Positions 40,374 to 50,125 of a DNA stretch of 64,000 bases are shown here, piece by piece. Position numbers and translations under genes: made by a program. The notes beneath the pieces were generated by a model, which made no database searches, was not told the origin of the DNA, and saw nothing but the letters and a program-made list of their open reading frames with translations. The DNA is taken from the NCBI RefSeq assembly GCF_000725125.1, contig NZ_JFCB01000020.1, positions 1 through 64,000 of the forward strand, written 5' to 3'. Position 1 is the stretch's first letter. Each line of letters opens with the position of its first letter. The stretch comes from Streptomyces toyocaensis (GTDB lineage: Bacteria; Actinomycetota; Actinomycetes; Streptomycetales; Streptomycetaceae).

Positions 40374-43300
40374 TCAGGCGAGTTCCACCAGCAGGTCACC
40401 GCCCTCGACCTGCTGGATGCGGTTGATCGCCAGCCTGGTGACCGTGCCTGCCTTGGGGGCCGTGATCGCGGCCTCCATCTTCATCGCCTCGATGGTGGCC
40501 ACCATGACGCCGGCCTCCACCTCGTCGCCCTCGGTCACCGCGAGGGTCACCACGCCGGCGAAGGGCGCCGCGACGTGGCCGGGGTTGGCGCGGTCGGCCT
40601 TCTCGGTGACCGGGAGGTCGGAGGCCGCCGCCCGGTCACGGACCTGGATGGGCCGCAACTGGCCGTTCAGGGTGGACATCACGGTCCGCATGCCGCGCTC
40701 GTCGGCGTCGCCCACTGCCTGGAGTTCGATGAGCAGCCGCACACCGGGATCGAGGTCGACGCTGTACTCCTTGCCGGGGCGCAGCCCGTAGAAGAAGTCC
40801 TTGCTGTCCAGGACGCTGGTGTCCCCGAAGGACTGGCGGTGCGTCTCGAACTCCCGTGTCGGCCCGGGGAAGAGAAGCCTGTTGAGGGTCGGCCGGCGGT
40901 CCTTCGCCAGGCCGGCGCGGTCCTCGGCGGTGAGTTCCTGGACGGGCTTGGGCTCGGCGCGGCCCCGCAGCGCCTTGCTGCGGAAGGGTTCCGGCCAGCC
41001 GCCGGGCGGGGTGCCCAGCTCGCCGCGCAGGAAGCCGACGACGGAGTCGGGGATGTCGAAGCGGTCCGGCTCCTCCTCGAAGTCCCGCGGTGAGACGCCC
41101 GCGCCGACCAGGTGCAGCGCCAGGTCGCCGACCACCTTCGACGAGGGGGTGACCTTCACCAGGCGGCCCAGCATCCGGTCGGCCGCGGCGTACATCGCCT
41201 CGATGTCCTCGAAGCGGTCGCCGAGGCCGAGCGCGACGGCCTGGGTGCGCAGGTTGGAGAGCTGCCCGCCGGGGATCTCGTGGTGGTAGACGCGGCCGGT
41301 CGGCGAGGCGAGACCGGCCTCGAAGGGAGCGTAGACCTTGCGGACGCTCTCCCAGTAGGGCTCCAGGTCGCCGACGGCCCCCAGGTCCAGGCCGGTGGGC
41401 CGCTCCGAGTGGTCGGTCGCCGCGACGAGCGCCGACAGGGACGGCTGCGAGGTGGTGCCCGCCATGGAGGCCACGGCTCCGTCGACCGCGTCCGCACCCG
41501 CCTGGATCGCCGCGAGGTAGGTGGCCAGCTGACCGCCGGCGGTGTCGTGCGTGTGCAGGTGCACCGGCAGGTCGAACTCCCGGCGCAGTGCCGACACCAG
41601 TGTCGCCGCCGCCGGGGCCCGCAGCAGGCCGGCCATGTCCTTGACGGCCAGCACGTGGGCACCCGCGTCGACGATCCGCTCGGCCAGCCGCAGGTAGTAG
41701 TCCAGGGTGTAGAGCCGCTCGGAGGGATCGGACAGGTCGGAGGTGTAGCACAGGGCCACCTCGGCGACGGCCGTGCCGGTCTCGCGCACGGCGTCGATGG
41801 CGGGCCGCATCTGGGAGACGTCGTTCAGCGCGTCGAAGATGCGGAAGATGTCGATGCCGGTGGCCGCGGCCTCCTGGACGAAGGCGTCGGTCACCTCGGT
41901 CGGGTACGGGGTGTAGCCCACGGTGTTGCGGCCGCGCAGCAGCATCTGCAGGCAGAGGTTCGGTACGGCCTCGCGCAGGGCGGCCAGGCGCTCCCACGGG
42001 TCCTCGGCGAGGAAGCGCAGGGCGACGTCGTAGGTGGCGCCGCCCCAGCACTCCAGCGACAGCAGCCCGGGCAGGGTGCGCGCCACCACGGGCGCCACGG
42101 CGAGCAGGTCCTTGGTGCGGACCCGGGTGGCGAGCAGCGACTGGTGGGCGTCGCGGAAGGTGGTGTCGGTGACGCCGATGGTCGGCGAGGCGCGCAGCCA
42201 GCGGGCGAAGCCCTCGGGGCCGAGCTCGGCCAGCCGCTGCCGGGAGCCGGCCGGCGGCTCCCCGGCGGGCAGCGACGGCAGCTTGGTCAGCGGGTCGATC
42301 AGCTCGGGCCGCTCGCCGTGCGGCTTGTTCACCGTGACGTCGGCGAGGTAGGTGAGCAGCTTGGTGCCCCGGTCCGCGGAGTGGCGCGCGGTGAGCAGCT
42401 CCGGACGCCGCTCGATGAACGACGTGGTGATCCGTCCGGCCTGGAAGTCCGGGTCGTCGAGGACCGCCTGCAGGAAGGGGATGTTGGTGGCGACGCCGCG
42501 GATGCGGAACTCGGCCACGGCGCGCCGGGCCCGGCCCACCGCGGCGCCGAAGTCCCGGCCCCGGCACGTCAGTTTCACCAGCATCGAGTCGAAGTGCGCG
42601 CTGATCTCCGTACCCGCGTGGGTGGTGCCGCCGTCCAGGCGGATGCCGGAGCCGCCGGGCGAGCGGTAGGCGCTGATCCGGCCCGTGTCGGGGCGGAACC
42701 CGTTGGCGGGGTCCTCGGTGGTGATGCGGCACTGCAGCGCGGCGCCCCGCAGGGTGACGGTCTCCTGGGAGAGGCCGAGGTCGGCGAGTGTCTCGCCGGC
42801 GGCGATGCGCAGCTGTGCCTGGACGAGATCGACGTCGGTGACCTCCTCGGTCACCGTGTGCTCGACCTGGATGCGCGGGTTCATCTCGATGAAGACGTGG
42901 TTGCCGTCCCGGTCGAGGAGGAACTCCACGGTGCCGGCGTTGCGGTAGCCGATCTGCCGGGCGAACCGCACGGCGTCGGCGCAGATGCGGTCGCGCAGTC
43001 CGGGGTCGAGGTTGGGCGCGGGCGCGAGTTCGATCACCTTCTGGTGGCGCCGCTGCAGCGAGCAGTCCCGTTCGAACAGGTGGATGACGTCACCCTGTCC
43101 GTCGGCGAGGATCTGCACCTCGATGTGGCGGGGTTCGACGACCGCCTTCTCGAGGAACACCGTGGGGTCGCCGAACGCGGACGCCGCCTCCCTGGAGGCC
43201 GCCTCGATGGCCTCCCGCAGCTGGGCGGGGTCCTCCACGCGGCGCATGCCGCGCCCGCCGCCGCCCGCGACCGCCTTGACGAACACGGGGAAGCCGATGC

Positions 43301-43748
43301 CGTCGGCGGCGCGGACGAGTTCGTCGACGTCGGTGGAGGGCGCCGAGGAGCCGAGGACCGGTACGCCGGCCTCACGGGCGGCGGCCACGGCGCGGGCCTT
43401 GTTGCCGGTCAGTTCCAGGATCCGGGCGCTCGGCCCGACGAAGGTGATACCGGCCTCTTCGCAGGCCTTGGCCAGCTCCGGATTCTCGGACAGGAACCCG
43501 TAGCCCGGGTAGACGGCGTCGGCGTCCGCCCGTCGCGCGGCGCGCACGATCTCCTCCACGGAGAGGTACGCCCGCACCGGGTGCCCCGGCTCGCCGATCT
43601 CGTACGCCTCGTCCGCCTTCAGGCGGTGCAGCGAGTTGCGGTCCTCGTGGGGGAAGACGGCGACGGTTCGGGCGCCCAGTTCGTAGCCCGCGCGGAACGC
43701 CCGAATCGCGATCTCACCGCGATTGGCGACCAGCACCTTGCGGAACAT
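40374..43748 (-). CDS. pyc: Pyruvate carboxylase
   Basis: A 1124-residue single-chain pyruvate carboxylase, which makes oxaloacetate from pyruvate, bicarbonate and ATP. Domain order: biotin carboxylase ('FRKVLVANRGEIAIRAFRAG', ATP-grasp loop 'KAVAGGGGRGMRRV', 'EMNPRIQVEHTVTEEVTD'), carboxyltransferase (from about 520; 'DTTFRDAHQSLLATRVRTKD', metal-binding His in 'VHLHTHDTAGG'), then a C-terminal biotinyl domain with the biotinylated Lys at about 1090 in 'EAMKMEAA'. Length is normal. It serves anaplerosis of the TCA cycle. Start ATG at 43748; it is monocistronic and followed by a strong hairpin. Confidence 0.97.
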   Translation of the reverse strand: MFRKVLVANRGEIAIRAFRAGYELGARTVAVFPHEDRNSLHRLKADEAYEIGEPGHPVRAYLSVEEIVRAARRADADAVYPGYGFLSENPELAKACEEAGITFVGPSARILELTGNKARAVAAAREAGVPVLGSSAPSTDVDELVRAADGIGFPVFVKAVAGGGGRGMRRVEDPAQLREAIEAASREAASAFGDPTVFLEKAVVEPRHIEVQILADGQGDVIHLFERDCSLQRRHQKVIELAPAPNLDPGLRDRICADAVRFARQIGYRNAGTVEFLLDRDGNHVFIEMNPRIQVEHTVTEEVTDVDLVQAQLRIAAGETLADLGLSQETVTLRGAALQCRITTEDPANGFRPDTGRISAYRSPGGSGIRLDGGTTHAGTEISAHFDSMLVKLTCRGRDFGAAVGRARRAVAEFRIRGVATNIPFLQAVLDDPDFQAGRITTSFIERRPELLTARHSADRGTKLLTYLADVTVNKPHGERPELIDPLTKLPSLPAGEPPAGSRQRLAELGPEGFARWLRASPTIGVTDTTFRDAHQSLLATRVRTKDLLAVAPVVARTLPGLLSLECWGGATYDVALRFLAEDPWERLAALREAVPNLCLQMLLRGRNTVGYTPYPTEVTDAFVQEAAATGIDIFRIFDALNDVSQMRPAIDAVRETGTAVAEVALCYTSDLSDPSERLYTLDYYLRLAERIVDAGAHVLAVKDMAGLLRAPAAATLVSALRREFDLPVHLHTHDTAGGQLATYLAAIQAGADAVDGAVASMAGTTSQPSLSALVAATDHSERPTGLDLGAVGDLEPYWESVRKVYAPFEAGLASPTGRVYHHEIPGGQLSNLRTQAVALGLGDRFEDIEAMYAAADRMLGRLVKVTPSSKVVGDLALHLVGAGVSPRDFEEEPDRFDIPDSVVGFLRGELGTPPGGWPEPFRSKALRGRAEPKPVQELTAEDRAGLAKDRRPTLNRLLFPGPTREFETHRQSFGDTSVLDSKDFFYGLRPGKEYSVDLDPGVRLLIELQAVGDADERGMRTVMSTLNGQLRPIQVRDRAAASDLPVTEKADRANPGHVAAPFAGVVTLAVTEGDEVEAGVMVATIEAMKMEAAITAPKAGTVTRLAINRIQQVEGGDLLVELA

Positions 43749-43848
43749 TCTCGATCCCTTCAGCCTGCCGTTGACGAAGACCATCGTGTCGGTGGCAGGT
43801 CGGGTACGCCATGTGAGCCGGGCCACTCACACCGTGCCACCGGGGCGT

Positions 43849-43890
43849 GTGAGGGGCCACGGAGGAACGTTTCCCTCCGCGGCCCCTCAC
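43849..43890 (-). terminator. Hairpin terminator after the subtilisin gene
   Basis: Two 17-base arms with an 8-base loop. One position pairs as G-U in minus-strand RNA but is mismatched in plus-strand RNA. It lies about 32 bases beyond the protease stop, and its orientation fits the end of that transcript. Confidence 0.7.
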
Positions 43891-43921
43891 GGCTGCCGGT
43901 GTCCCGCACCCGGGCGGCGCG

Positions 43922-45130
43922 CTACTCCGTGATCTTGAGCAGCTTGTTCGGGGTGCCGGAGCCGGGGTTGCCGATCTTGTCGACGGTGGCTCCGCCGGTC
44001 AGCGCCGACGCCACGGCCGCCGGATCGGCGTCCGGGTGCCCGGCCAGATACACGGCGGCCGCGCCGGCCACGTGGGGGGAGGCCATCGAGGTGCCGGATA
44101 TCGTCTTGGTTCCCTCGTCGCTGTCGTTCCAGGCCGAGGTGATGTCGGAGCCGGGCGCGTAGAGGTCCACGGCCGCGCCGAAGTTGGAGAAGTCGGACTG
44201 GCCGTCGTCCTTGGTGCTGGAGGCGACGGTGAGGGCCTCAGGGACGCGGGCGGGCGAGCCCTGACCGGCGTCGGCGGACTCGTTGCCCGCCGCGACGGCG
44301 AAGGTCACTCCGGAGGCGATGGCCTTCTGGACCGCCGCGTCGAGAGCCGGGTCGGCGCCGCCGCCCAGGCTCATGTTGGCCACAGCGGGCCCCTTGTGGT
44401 TCCTGGTGACCCAGTCGATGCCGGCGATGACCTGCTCGGTGGTTCCGGAGCCGTTGTCGTCCAGGACTCTCACGGCCACGACCTTGGCCTTCTTGGCGAC
44501 GCCGTGCGCGGCACCGGCGACGGTGGCGGCGACGTGCGTGCCGTGGCCGTTGCCGTCGTCGGCGCTGTCGTCGTTGTCGACGGCGTCGTAACCGTGGCTC
44601 GCCCGGCCCTCGAAGTCCTTGTGCGTGATCCGTACGCCGGTGTCGATGACGTAGGCGGTGACACCCTCGCCGGCCGTGTCGGGATAGGTGTACTTGCCGT
44701 CACCCGCGGTGTCCGCCTGGTCGACCCGGTCCAGGCCCCAGGAGGGAGGGTTGTCCTGGGTGGCCGTGGTGCGGAACGTGCGGTTGGCCACGACGGCGCC
44801 GACCGCCGGGTCGGCCGCGAGGCGCTTGGCCTCGGTCTCGCTCAGGCCGTCCGCGGCGAAGCCGTCGAGGGCCGCGCCGTAGGACCGGCTGAGCCGGCCG
44901 CCGTACTCCTTCGCCAGGTCCTTCTTGCCGGCGGCCGTCGTCGCCTCGTCGAGCACGACGATGTAGCTGCCCGCCACGGCTCCTTCGGCGTTCAGGCCGA
45001 GGACGGTGCCCTGGGCGGGTTCGCCGGCCTGGGCGGACGACGCCCCGAGCAGGGCTGCCGTGGTCGCGGCCGTCACCGCGCAGGTGGCGGCGGTGACCTT
45101 CAGTGCGACGGTACGCATCCGATGCGTCAT
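43922..45130 (-). CDS. Secreted S8 (subtilisin-like) serine protease
   Basis: A 402-residue extracellular protease. A signal peptide ('MRTVALKVTAATCAVTAATT', cleavage near Ala-Gln-Ala) is followed by an I9 propeptide-inhibitor ('AGSYIVVLDEATTAAGKKDL') and the S8 domain. The catalytic triad is clear: Asp in 'AYVIDTGVRI', His in 'DDGNGHGTHVAATVAG', Ser in 'SGTSMASPHVAGAAAV'. The oxyanion Asn is in 'FAVAAGNESADAG'. It resembles proteinase K / aqualysin-type enzymes. A signal peptide with only one in-frame Met before it supports the start at 45130. It stands alone. Confidence 0.94.
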   Translation of the reverse strand: MTHRMRTVALKVTAATCAVTAATTAALLGASSAQAGEPAQGTVLGLNAEGAVAGSYIVVLDEATTAAGKKDLAKEYGGRLSRSYGAALDGFAADGLSETEAKRLAADPAVGAVVANRTFRTTATQDNPPSWGLDRVDQADTAGDGKYTYPDTAGEGVTAYVIDTGVRITHKDFEGRASHGYDAVDNDDSADDGNGHGTHVAATVAGAAHGVAKKAKVVAVRVLDDNGSGTTEQVIAGIDWVTRNHKGPAVANMSLGGGADPALDAAVQKAIASGVTFAVAAGNESADAGQGSPARVPEALTVASSTKDDGQSDFSNFGAAVDLYAPGSDITSAWNDSDEGTKTISGTSMASPHVAGAAAVYLAGHPDADPAAVASALTGGATVDKIGNPGSGTPNKLLKITE

Positions 45131-45672
45131 GAAGAGGGATCTCCTCGTCAGATGTGGGGGGTTGACCTCCGGCGCGGTGTCACGCGGAGGCTGACGAGAA
45201 GACTGACTACTTGTCGCGGTCAGATCAATGGGGTGCCGCGGCGGCCGGAGCGCGGTGGCGGCCGATCTCCACAACGTCCGCCCATGTCGAAGCCAACCGG
45301 CGGGCAAAAGCCGAGCTGAAAGCGTTGTTTGAAACACTCAACAAGCGACTGGGCAAGATCTGTGACCATCCCCTCACCCAACCCTCACCGCCCGGACGTT
45401 TCACGACGGGCGCCTCCGGCCGCCCCGGTGCGCTCAGGCCTGGCCGGCCTCGAAGGTCGGCCTCGTTGTCCCCCTCCGGATGACCGTGGGTGGAGAAGAT
45501 CACCCGGTCGGTCCACTCGGCGAGGTCGCGCTCGGGTGGTCGTGTCCGCCGGCGTCGTGCCGGCCCCCGGACCCCGCCACCCGCGTCACCCGAACGGCGA
45601 CCGGTGACGGGCCGGGTCCCTCGCGCAGGTGCGACGGTGGTCGGGTCAAGCCATCGCTCACGGGGAGACGAC
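45131..45672. other. Long gap upstream of protease and DoxX genes
   Basis: About 540 bases containing the divergent promoters. An AT-richer patch near 45300-45350 is the likely protease promoter region. A minus-strand stretch near 45430-45520 reads 'DLAEWTDRVIFSTHGHPEGD', which looks protein-like, but it has no start or partner sequence and may be debris. No other feature stands out. Confidence 0.35.
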
Positions 45673-46218
45673 GTGACCTGTTACGACCGACGAGACCTGG
45701 GCCTGCTGCTGCTCCGCCTGGGAACGGGCGGGGTGCTCGCGGCGCACGGCACGCAGAAGCTGTTCGGCTGGTTCGGCGGTGGCGGCATCGAGGGCACCGG
45801 CCAGTTCATGGAATCCATCGGATACACGCCCGGCAGGGCCAGCGCCACGGTGGCGGGCCTCGCGGAGACCGGCGGCGGCACGCTGCTGGCACTGGGCCTC
45901 GCCACCCCGGCGGCGGGCGCGGCGGCGGCCGGCGCGATGGCGGGCGCGTCCGCGGTGCACGCGCCCAACGGCTTCTTCAACCAGGAGGGCGGCTTCGAGT
46001 ACGCCGCGTCCCTGGGCCTGACCGCCGCCGGTCTCGCCGTCGCCGGGCCCGGCCGGCTCTCCCTGGACCACGCCCTCGGCCACACGGTGAACCGGAGCTG
46101 GATGATCCCGGCGGCGTTCGCGGTGATCGCGGCGGCCACGGTCGTGACGGTGGGGGCGCGCAACCGACGGCTGCGGAGGGCCAAGGAGGGTGAGCAGGAG
46201 GCGCTGTTCGAGGAGTAG
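45673..46218 (+). CDS. DoxX family membrane protein
   Basis: A 181-residue DoxX protein with four hydrophobic helices. 'LGLLLLRLGTGGVLAAHGTQ' followed by 'KLFGWFGGGGI' is the family signature, and 'VHAPNGFFNQEGGFEYA' lies between helices 3 and 4. DoxX proteins take part in membrane redox or oxidative-stress complexes, or serve as subunits of quinol oxidases in archaea. GTG 45673 has GGGGAG just upstream. Short neighbouring genes are unrelated. Confidence 0.88.
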   Translation: MTCYDRRDLGLLLLRLGTGGVLAAHGTQKLFGWFGGGGIEGTGQFMESIGYTPGRASATVAGLAETGGGTLLALGLATPAAGAAAAGAMAGASAVHAPNGFFNQEGGFEYAASLGLTAAGLAVAGPGRLSLDHALGHTVNRSWMIPAAFAVIAAATVVTVGARNRRLRRAKEGEQEALFEE

Positions 46219-46282
46219 GCGACGCCTCACCCGGACCGGTGGCCCTGCCGGGCTTTCAGTGACCCGTGCCACGCTCTTCCCC

Positions 46283-46636
46283 ATGAGTGATCACCCGTCT
46301 TCTCCCCCGCCCCACGTGCCGGACGCCGAGCTGTGGGAGTCCATCGAGGACCTGTGTGGCTGGCTGGACGCGAACCGCCCCGTCGACGGCCCGGACGGCC
46401 TGCTGCTGCGCATCCTGAAACTGTCCGAGGAGGTCGGGGAGGTCGCCCAGGCCGTGGTCGGCGCCACCGGCCAGAACCCGCGCAAGGGCACCACCCATAC
46501 GTGGGACGACGTCCGGTCCGAGCTGTGCGACGTCGCCGTCACCGCCCTGGTGGCGCTGCGCACGCTCACCCCCGACGCCCGTGAGGTGTTCGTCCGCCAC
46601 CTGGAGGGGGTCACCCGCCGCTCACTCGGCGCCTGA
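46283..46636 (+). CDS. MazG-like nucleotide pyrophosphohydrolase
   Basis: A 117-residue all-helical MazG-like protein. The acidic cluster that binds Mg is visible: 'LKLSEEVGEVAQAVVGATGQ' and, later, 'SELCDVAVTALVALRTL'. Such enzymes hydrolyse non-canonical or excess NTPs. It resembles the short single-domain group rather than the two-domain E. coli MazG. ATG 46283; 64 bases after the DoxX gene. Confidence 0.85.
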   Translation: MSDHPSSPPPHVPDAELWESIEDLCGWLDANRPVDGPDGLLLRILKLSEEVGEVAQAVVGATGQNPRKGTTHTWDDVRSELCDVAVTALVALRTLTPDAREVFVRHLEGVTRRSLGA

Positions 46637-46748
46637 CGCCTGGCCGGCGGCCGGGGCACGCGGCGGGCGCCCGGCGGCCGCGGTCCGGTGTTCACTCACG
46701 GACGCCGATGTCCTCGACCCGGGGGGCGCAGCAGCCGCCCGACCACGG

Positions 46749-47048
46749 TGGCTGGTGGAGATCGGCGCTGGACAGGTCTTCCGGATCGGCACGGACGGCC
46801 GAATCCGGGAATACCCTCTCCCGGACCGTGCCTGCCGACCCCATGCGATCACCGCCGACCCGGCCAGGGGCGTCTGCTGGTTCACCGAATGGGGCACCGG
46901 CCGAGTCGGGTCCATCACCCCCGGCGGGCACATCGAGGAGTACGACCTGCCGGACCACTCCTGTGAGCCGCACGGCCTTGCGGTGGGACCGGACGGTGCC
47001 CTCTACGTCGCCTTGGAGACCGGAGAAATCGCCCGGATCGAACCGTAG
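46749..47048 (+). pseudogene. C-terminal remnant of a streptogramin-lyase (Vgb)-like propeller
   Basis: About 100 residues with two beta-propeller blades: 'FRIGTDGRIREYPLP', 'ADPARGVCWFTEWGTGRVGS', 'ITPGGHIEEYDLP' and 'GLAVGPDGALYVALETGEIA'. These repeats are those of virginiamycin B lyase and related lactonases, which need about seven blades (near 290 residues). The first five are missing and there is no proper start, so it is probably a truncated pseudogene. Not enough remains for the active-site His residues to be judged. Confidence 0.65.
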
Positions 47049-47266
47049 CCGACCCAAAACGACCGGCTGGTCTCCGCCGCGCGTCCGGTCTACTCGGTCG
47101 CGGCTGAGGGCGGCGTCGGCCGGGGTCACCGCAGCCAGGGGCCCAGTACGGGGGGGGCAGGCCGCCACCGGGCGCCCGTGGGCGGTTGTCCCCCGGTGGG
47201 GTGCACCCCTCGTGCGACCGCGGGGGTGGCTTACGCGAGGGACGGTGTCCGGTGCAGCATGGGTCC

Positions 47267-49999
47267 ATGATCGAACCCGTGTCCGACGCGTCGGACCCCG
47301 AGCCCTGGTACGCCCTTCCCCCCGCCGAGGCGCTACGGCACCTCGGAGTGGAGGCGGCCGCCGGCCTCTCCCCGGCGGAGGCGGACCGGCGCCGGGAACG
47401 GTACGGCGCCAACCGGCTCGCCGAGCCGCCCCGTGAGCCGCGGTGGCGGGCCTTCCTGCGCCAGTTCCAGGACCTGCTGATCGTGATCCTGCTGGCCGCC
47501 GCCGTGGTCAGCCTGGTGGTCAGCCGGGAGTGGGAGACCCCGGTCGTCATCGCCCTGGTCGTACTGCTCAACGCGACCATCGGCTTCGTCCAGGAGTCAC
47601 GCGCGGAGGCCTCGCTCGAGGCGCTGCGGAAGATGCTCGTCACGACGGCGGCCGTACGGCGGGACGGCCGCCTGGTGCGTCTGGACGCGGCCGAACTCGT
47701 GCCCGGGGACATCGTGGTGCTGGAGGCCGGCGACAGGGTGCCGGCGGACGGGCGACTGCTGTCGGCCACGGCGCTGGAGATCCAGGAGTCCTCGCTCACC
47801 GGTGAGGCGCAGCCCGTGCCGAAGTCGGCGCAGGCCCGCATCGCCCCCCGGGCGGCGCTCGGCGACCGCGCGACGGCCGTGTTCATGAACACCACGGTCA
47901 CGCGGGGCCGGGGTGAGGCCCTGGTCACCGCGACCGGGATGCACACCGAGACCGGGCGGATCGCCCACATGCTGCACGAGGCGGAACCGGAACCGACCCC
48001 GCTGCAACGGCAGATCGCGGCACTCGGCCGGACCCTCGCCCTGATCGCGGGCGCCGTCATCGCGGTCGTCCTCGTCCTGGGACTCGTCCGCGGGCAGGAC
48101 TTCGGCGATCTGTTCATCAGCGCCGTGTCGCTCGCCGTGGCCGCCATCCCCGAAGGACTGCCGGCCGTCGTCGCCTTCACCCTCGCCATGGGCACCGGCC
48201 GGATGGCCGCGCGCGGCGCCGTCGTCAAGCGGCTCGCGTCGGTCGAGACGCTCGGCAGCACGTCGCAGATCTGCACCGACAAGACGGGCACGCTGACGCT
48301 CAACGAGATGACCGCCCGGGAACTGCGCCTCGCCGGACGCCGGTTCACCGTCTCGGGCGAGGGCTACGCGACGGACGGAAGGATCCGCACGACCGACGGG
48401 CGGCCGCTGCCCGGGACGGTCGACGAGGCCCTGATCGCGATGGCGCTGTGCACCGACGCGGAACTGCGCGACGGGGACGTCGTCGGTGACCCCACCGAGG
48501 GCGCGCTGCTGGTGCTCGCGGAGAAGGGCGGGGTCGACGTCTCCGCGCTGCGCTCGCAGCGCCCCCGGGTGCGGGAGATCCCGTTCGACTCCGACCACAA
48601 GTTCATGGCGACCTTCCATCACTGGACGGACGACGCGGGTCGTGACGTCGTGCGCTGCTTCGTCAAGGGCGCGCCGGACGTGCTCGCCGGGCGGGCCGGC
48701 CGGTACGCCGGCGAGGACGGCGTGGTCCCGTTCGACGAGGCGGAGCGCGAGCGGTACGACCGCGCCAACGCGGCGCTGGCCGAGCAGGGCATGCGCGTGC
48801 TCGCCGTGGGCGTGCGGGACTTCGCGCCCGGGGAGCTGGAAGCGGCCGGGGACCTCAAGGAGATGCTCGGCGGGCTCGTGCTGGTGGCGCTGGTGGGCAT
48901 CGTCGATCCGCCGCGGCCGGAGGCGAAGCAGGCGATCACGGAGTGCCGGGAGGCGGGCATCCGGGTCCGCATGATCACCGGGGACCACGCGGTGACGGCC
49001 GCGGCCATCGCCAAGGAGCTGGGTATCCCCGGCGGTGCCGTCACCGGTGACGACCTGGACCGGATCGCGGACGACGGCGAGCTCGCCCGCCGCCTCGACG
49101 ACACCGGCGTCGTCGCCCGCGTCTCGCCCGCGCACAAGATCCGCATCGTGCGGGCGCTGCAGGCGCGGGACGACGTGGTCGCGATGACCGGCGACGGCGT
49201 GAACGACGCCCCGGCGCTGCGCAAGGCCGACATCGGTGTCGCCATGGGACGCAGCGGCACGGAGGTGACCAAGGAGGCCGCGACGATGGTGCTCACCGAC
49301 GACAACTTCGCCACCATCGTCAGCGCCGTCCGCGAGGGCCGCGGCATCTACGACAACATCGTCAAGTTCACCCGGTTCCAGCTCTCCACGGCCCTCGGCT
49401 TCGTGCTCGTCTTCCTGATCGCCTCGCTGACCGGGGTCGCGGGAGGGGCCCCTTTCACGGCACTGCAGATCCTCTTCGTCAACCTGGTGATGGACGGGCC
49501 CCCGGCGATGTCGCTGGGCGTCGATCCCGTCAGCCGGGACGCGATGAGCCGGTCGCCGCGCCCGGCGGGCGAGCGCATCCTGACCGGGGAGCGGCTCCGG
49601 CGGATCCTGCTGTCGAGCGCCGTCATGGCGGCCGGAACCCTGGCCGTGCTGATGCTGGCCCCGGGGCCCGAGCCGGAGCTGGGGGAGGCGACCACCGCCG
49701 GCACGATGGGGTTCGTGACGTTCGTGTTCTTCCAGGCCTTCAACCTGCTCAACGTCCGCCACCCCACCCGCAGTGTGCTGAGCCGCGAGACCCTCTCCAA
49801 CACCTCCGCCTTCGTCGCCACCGGCGCGGTGATCCTGCTGCTGGCCCTGGTGGTCGAGATGGACGCGGTGCACGGCTTCCTCACCACGACCGACCTGACC
49901 GCCGGTCAGTGGCTGGTGTGCGCGGCGGTCGGCTCGGCCGTCCTCGTGGCGGGTGAGCTGCTCAAGGCCGTGCTGCGGGCCCGGGCGTCCAGGCCCTGA
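47267..49999 (+). CDS. P2-type cation-transporting ATPase (calcium-pump-like)
   Basis: A 910-residue P-type ATPase with a cation_ATPase_N domain, actuator, P/N domains and about ten membrane helices. Landmarks: 'SSLTGEAQPVPK', 'AVAAIPEGLPAVVAFTLAM' (PEGL in helix 4), 'CTDKTGTLTLNEM' (phosphorylated Asp), 'FVKGAPDVL', 'MTGDGVNDAPALRKADI' and 'LFVNLVMDGPPAMSLG'. PEGLP places it near P2A (Ca/Mn) pumps such as mycobacterial CtpF. The usual TGES loop is TGEA here. ATG 47267. A palindromic terminator follows directly. No regulator is adjacent. Confidence 0.9.
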   Translation: MIEPVSDASDPEPWYALPPAEALRHLGVEAAAGLSPAEADRRRERYGANRLAEPPREPRWRAFLRQFQDLLIVILLAAAVVSLVVSREWETPVVIALVVLLNATIGFVQESRAEASLEALRKMLVTTAAVRRDGRLVRLDAAELVPGDIVVLEAGDRVPADGRLLSATALEIQESSLTGEAQPVPKSAQARIAPRAALGDRATAVFMNTTVTRGRGEALVTATGMHTETGRIAHMLHEAEPEPTPLQRQIAALGRTLALIAGAVIAVVLVLGLVRGQDFGDLFISAVSLAVAAIPEGLPAVVAFTLAMGTGRMAARGAVVKRLASVETLGSTSQICTDKTGTLTLNEMTARELRLAGRRFTVSGEGYATDGRIRTTDGRPLPGTVDEALIAMALCTDAELRDGDVVGDPTEGALLVLAEKGGVDVSALRSQRPRVREIPFDSDHKFMATFHHWTDDAGRDVVRCFVKGAPDVLAGRAGRYAGEDGVVPFDEAERERYDRANAALAEQGMRVLAVGVRDFAPGELEAAGDLKEMLGGLVLVALVGIVDPPRPEAKQAITECREAGIRVRMITGDHAVTAAAIAKELGIPGGAVTGDDLDRIADDGELARRLDDTGVVARVSPAHKIRIVRALQARDDVVAMTGDGVNDAPALRKADIGVAMGRSGTEVTKEAATMVLTDDNFATIVSAVREGRGIYDNIVKFTRFQLSTALGFVLVFLIASLTGVAGGAPFTALQILFVNLVMDGPPAMSLGVDPVSRDAMSRSPRPAGERILTGERLRRILLSSAVMAAGTLAVLMLAPGPEPELGEATTAGTMGFVTFVFFQAFNLLNVRHPTRSVLSRETLSNTSAFVATGAVILLLALVVEMDAVHGFLTTTDLTAGQWLVCAAVGSAVLVAGELLKAVLRARASRP

Positions 50000-50003
50000 C
50001 GAA

Positions 50004-50029
50004 CCCCGCTCCGTGCGCACGGAGCGGGG
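50004..50029 (+). terminator. Terminator after the P2-type ATPase
   Basis: A perfect 26-base palindrome with arms CCCCGCTCCGTG and CACGGAGCGGGG around CG, five bases after the stop codon of the ATPase. It should form a very tight hairpin that ends this transcript before the MFS gene. Confidence 0.7.
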
Positions 50030-50125
50030 CCCACCGGCGTCGGCCGGGGTCCGCCGTGATCGAGTGGTGGGCGTACGGACGCGCGCGTACGGTCGAACGG
50101 TGGACTCCCGAAAGGGCGACCCGGC

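Noticed and set aside
40636..42732. 698-residue frame inside the pyruvate carboxylase gene
   Set aside because: Shifted frame of pyc with Arg/Pro/Gly-rich composition and no motif; pyc itself is complete.
45430..45580. Protein-like minus-strand stretch ('DLAEWTDRVIFSTHGHPEGD')
   Set aside because: Resembles a piece of a flavin or thioredoxin-reductase-like protein, but it is too short, has no start and no flanking similarity, so it stays a remark in the gap entry.
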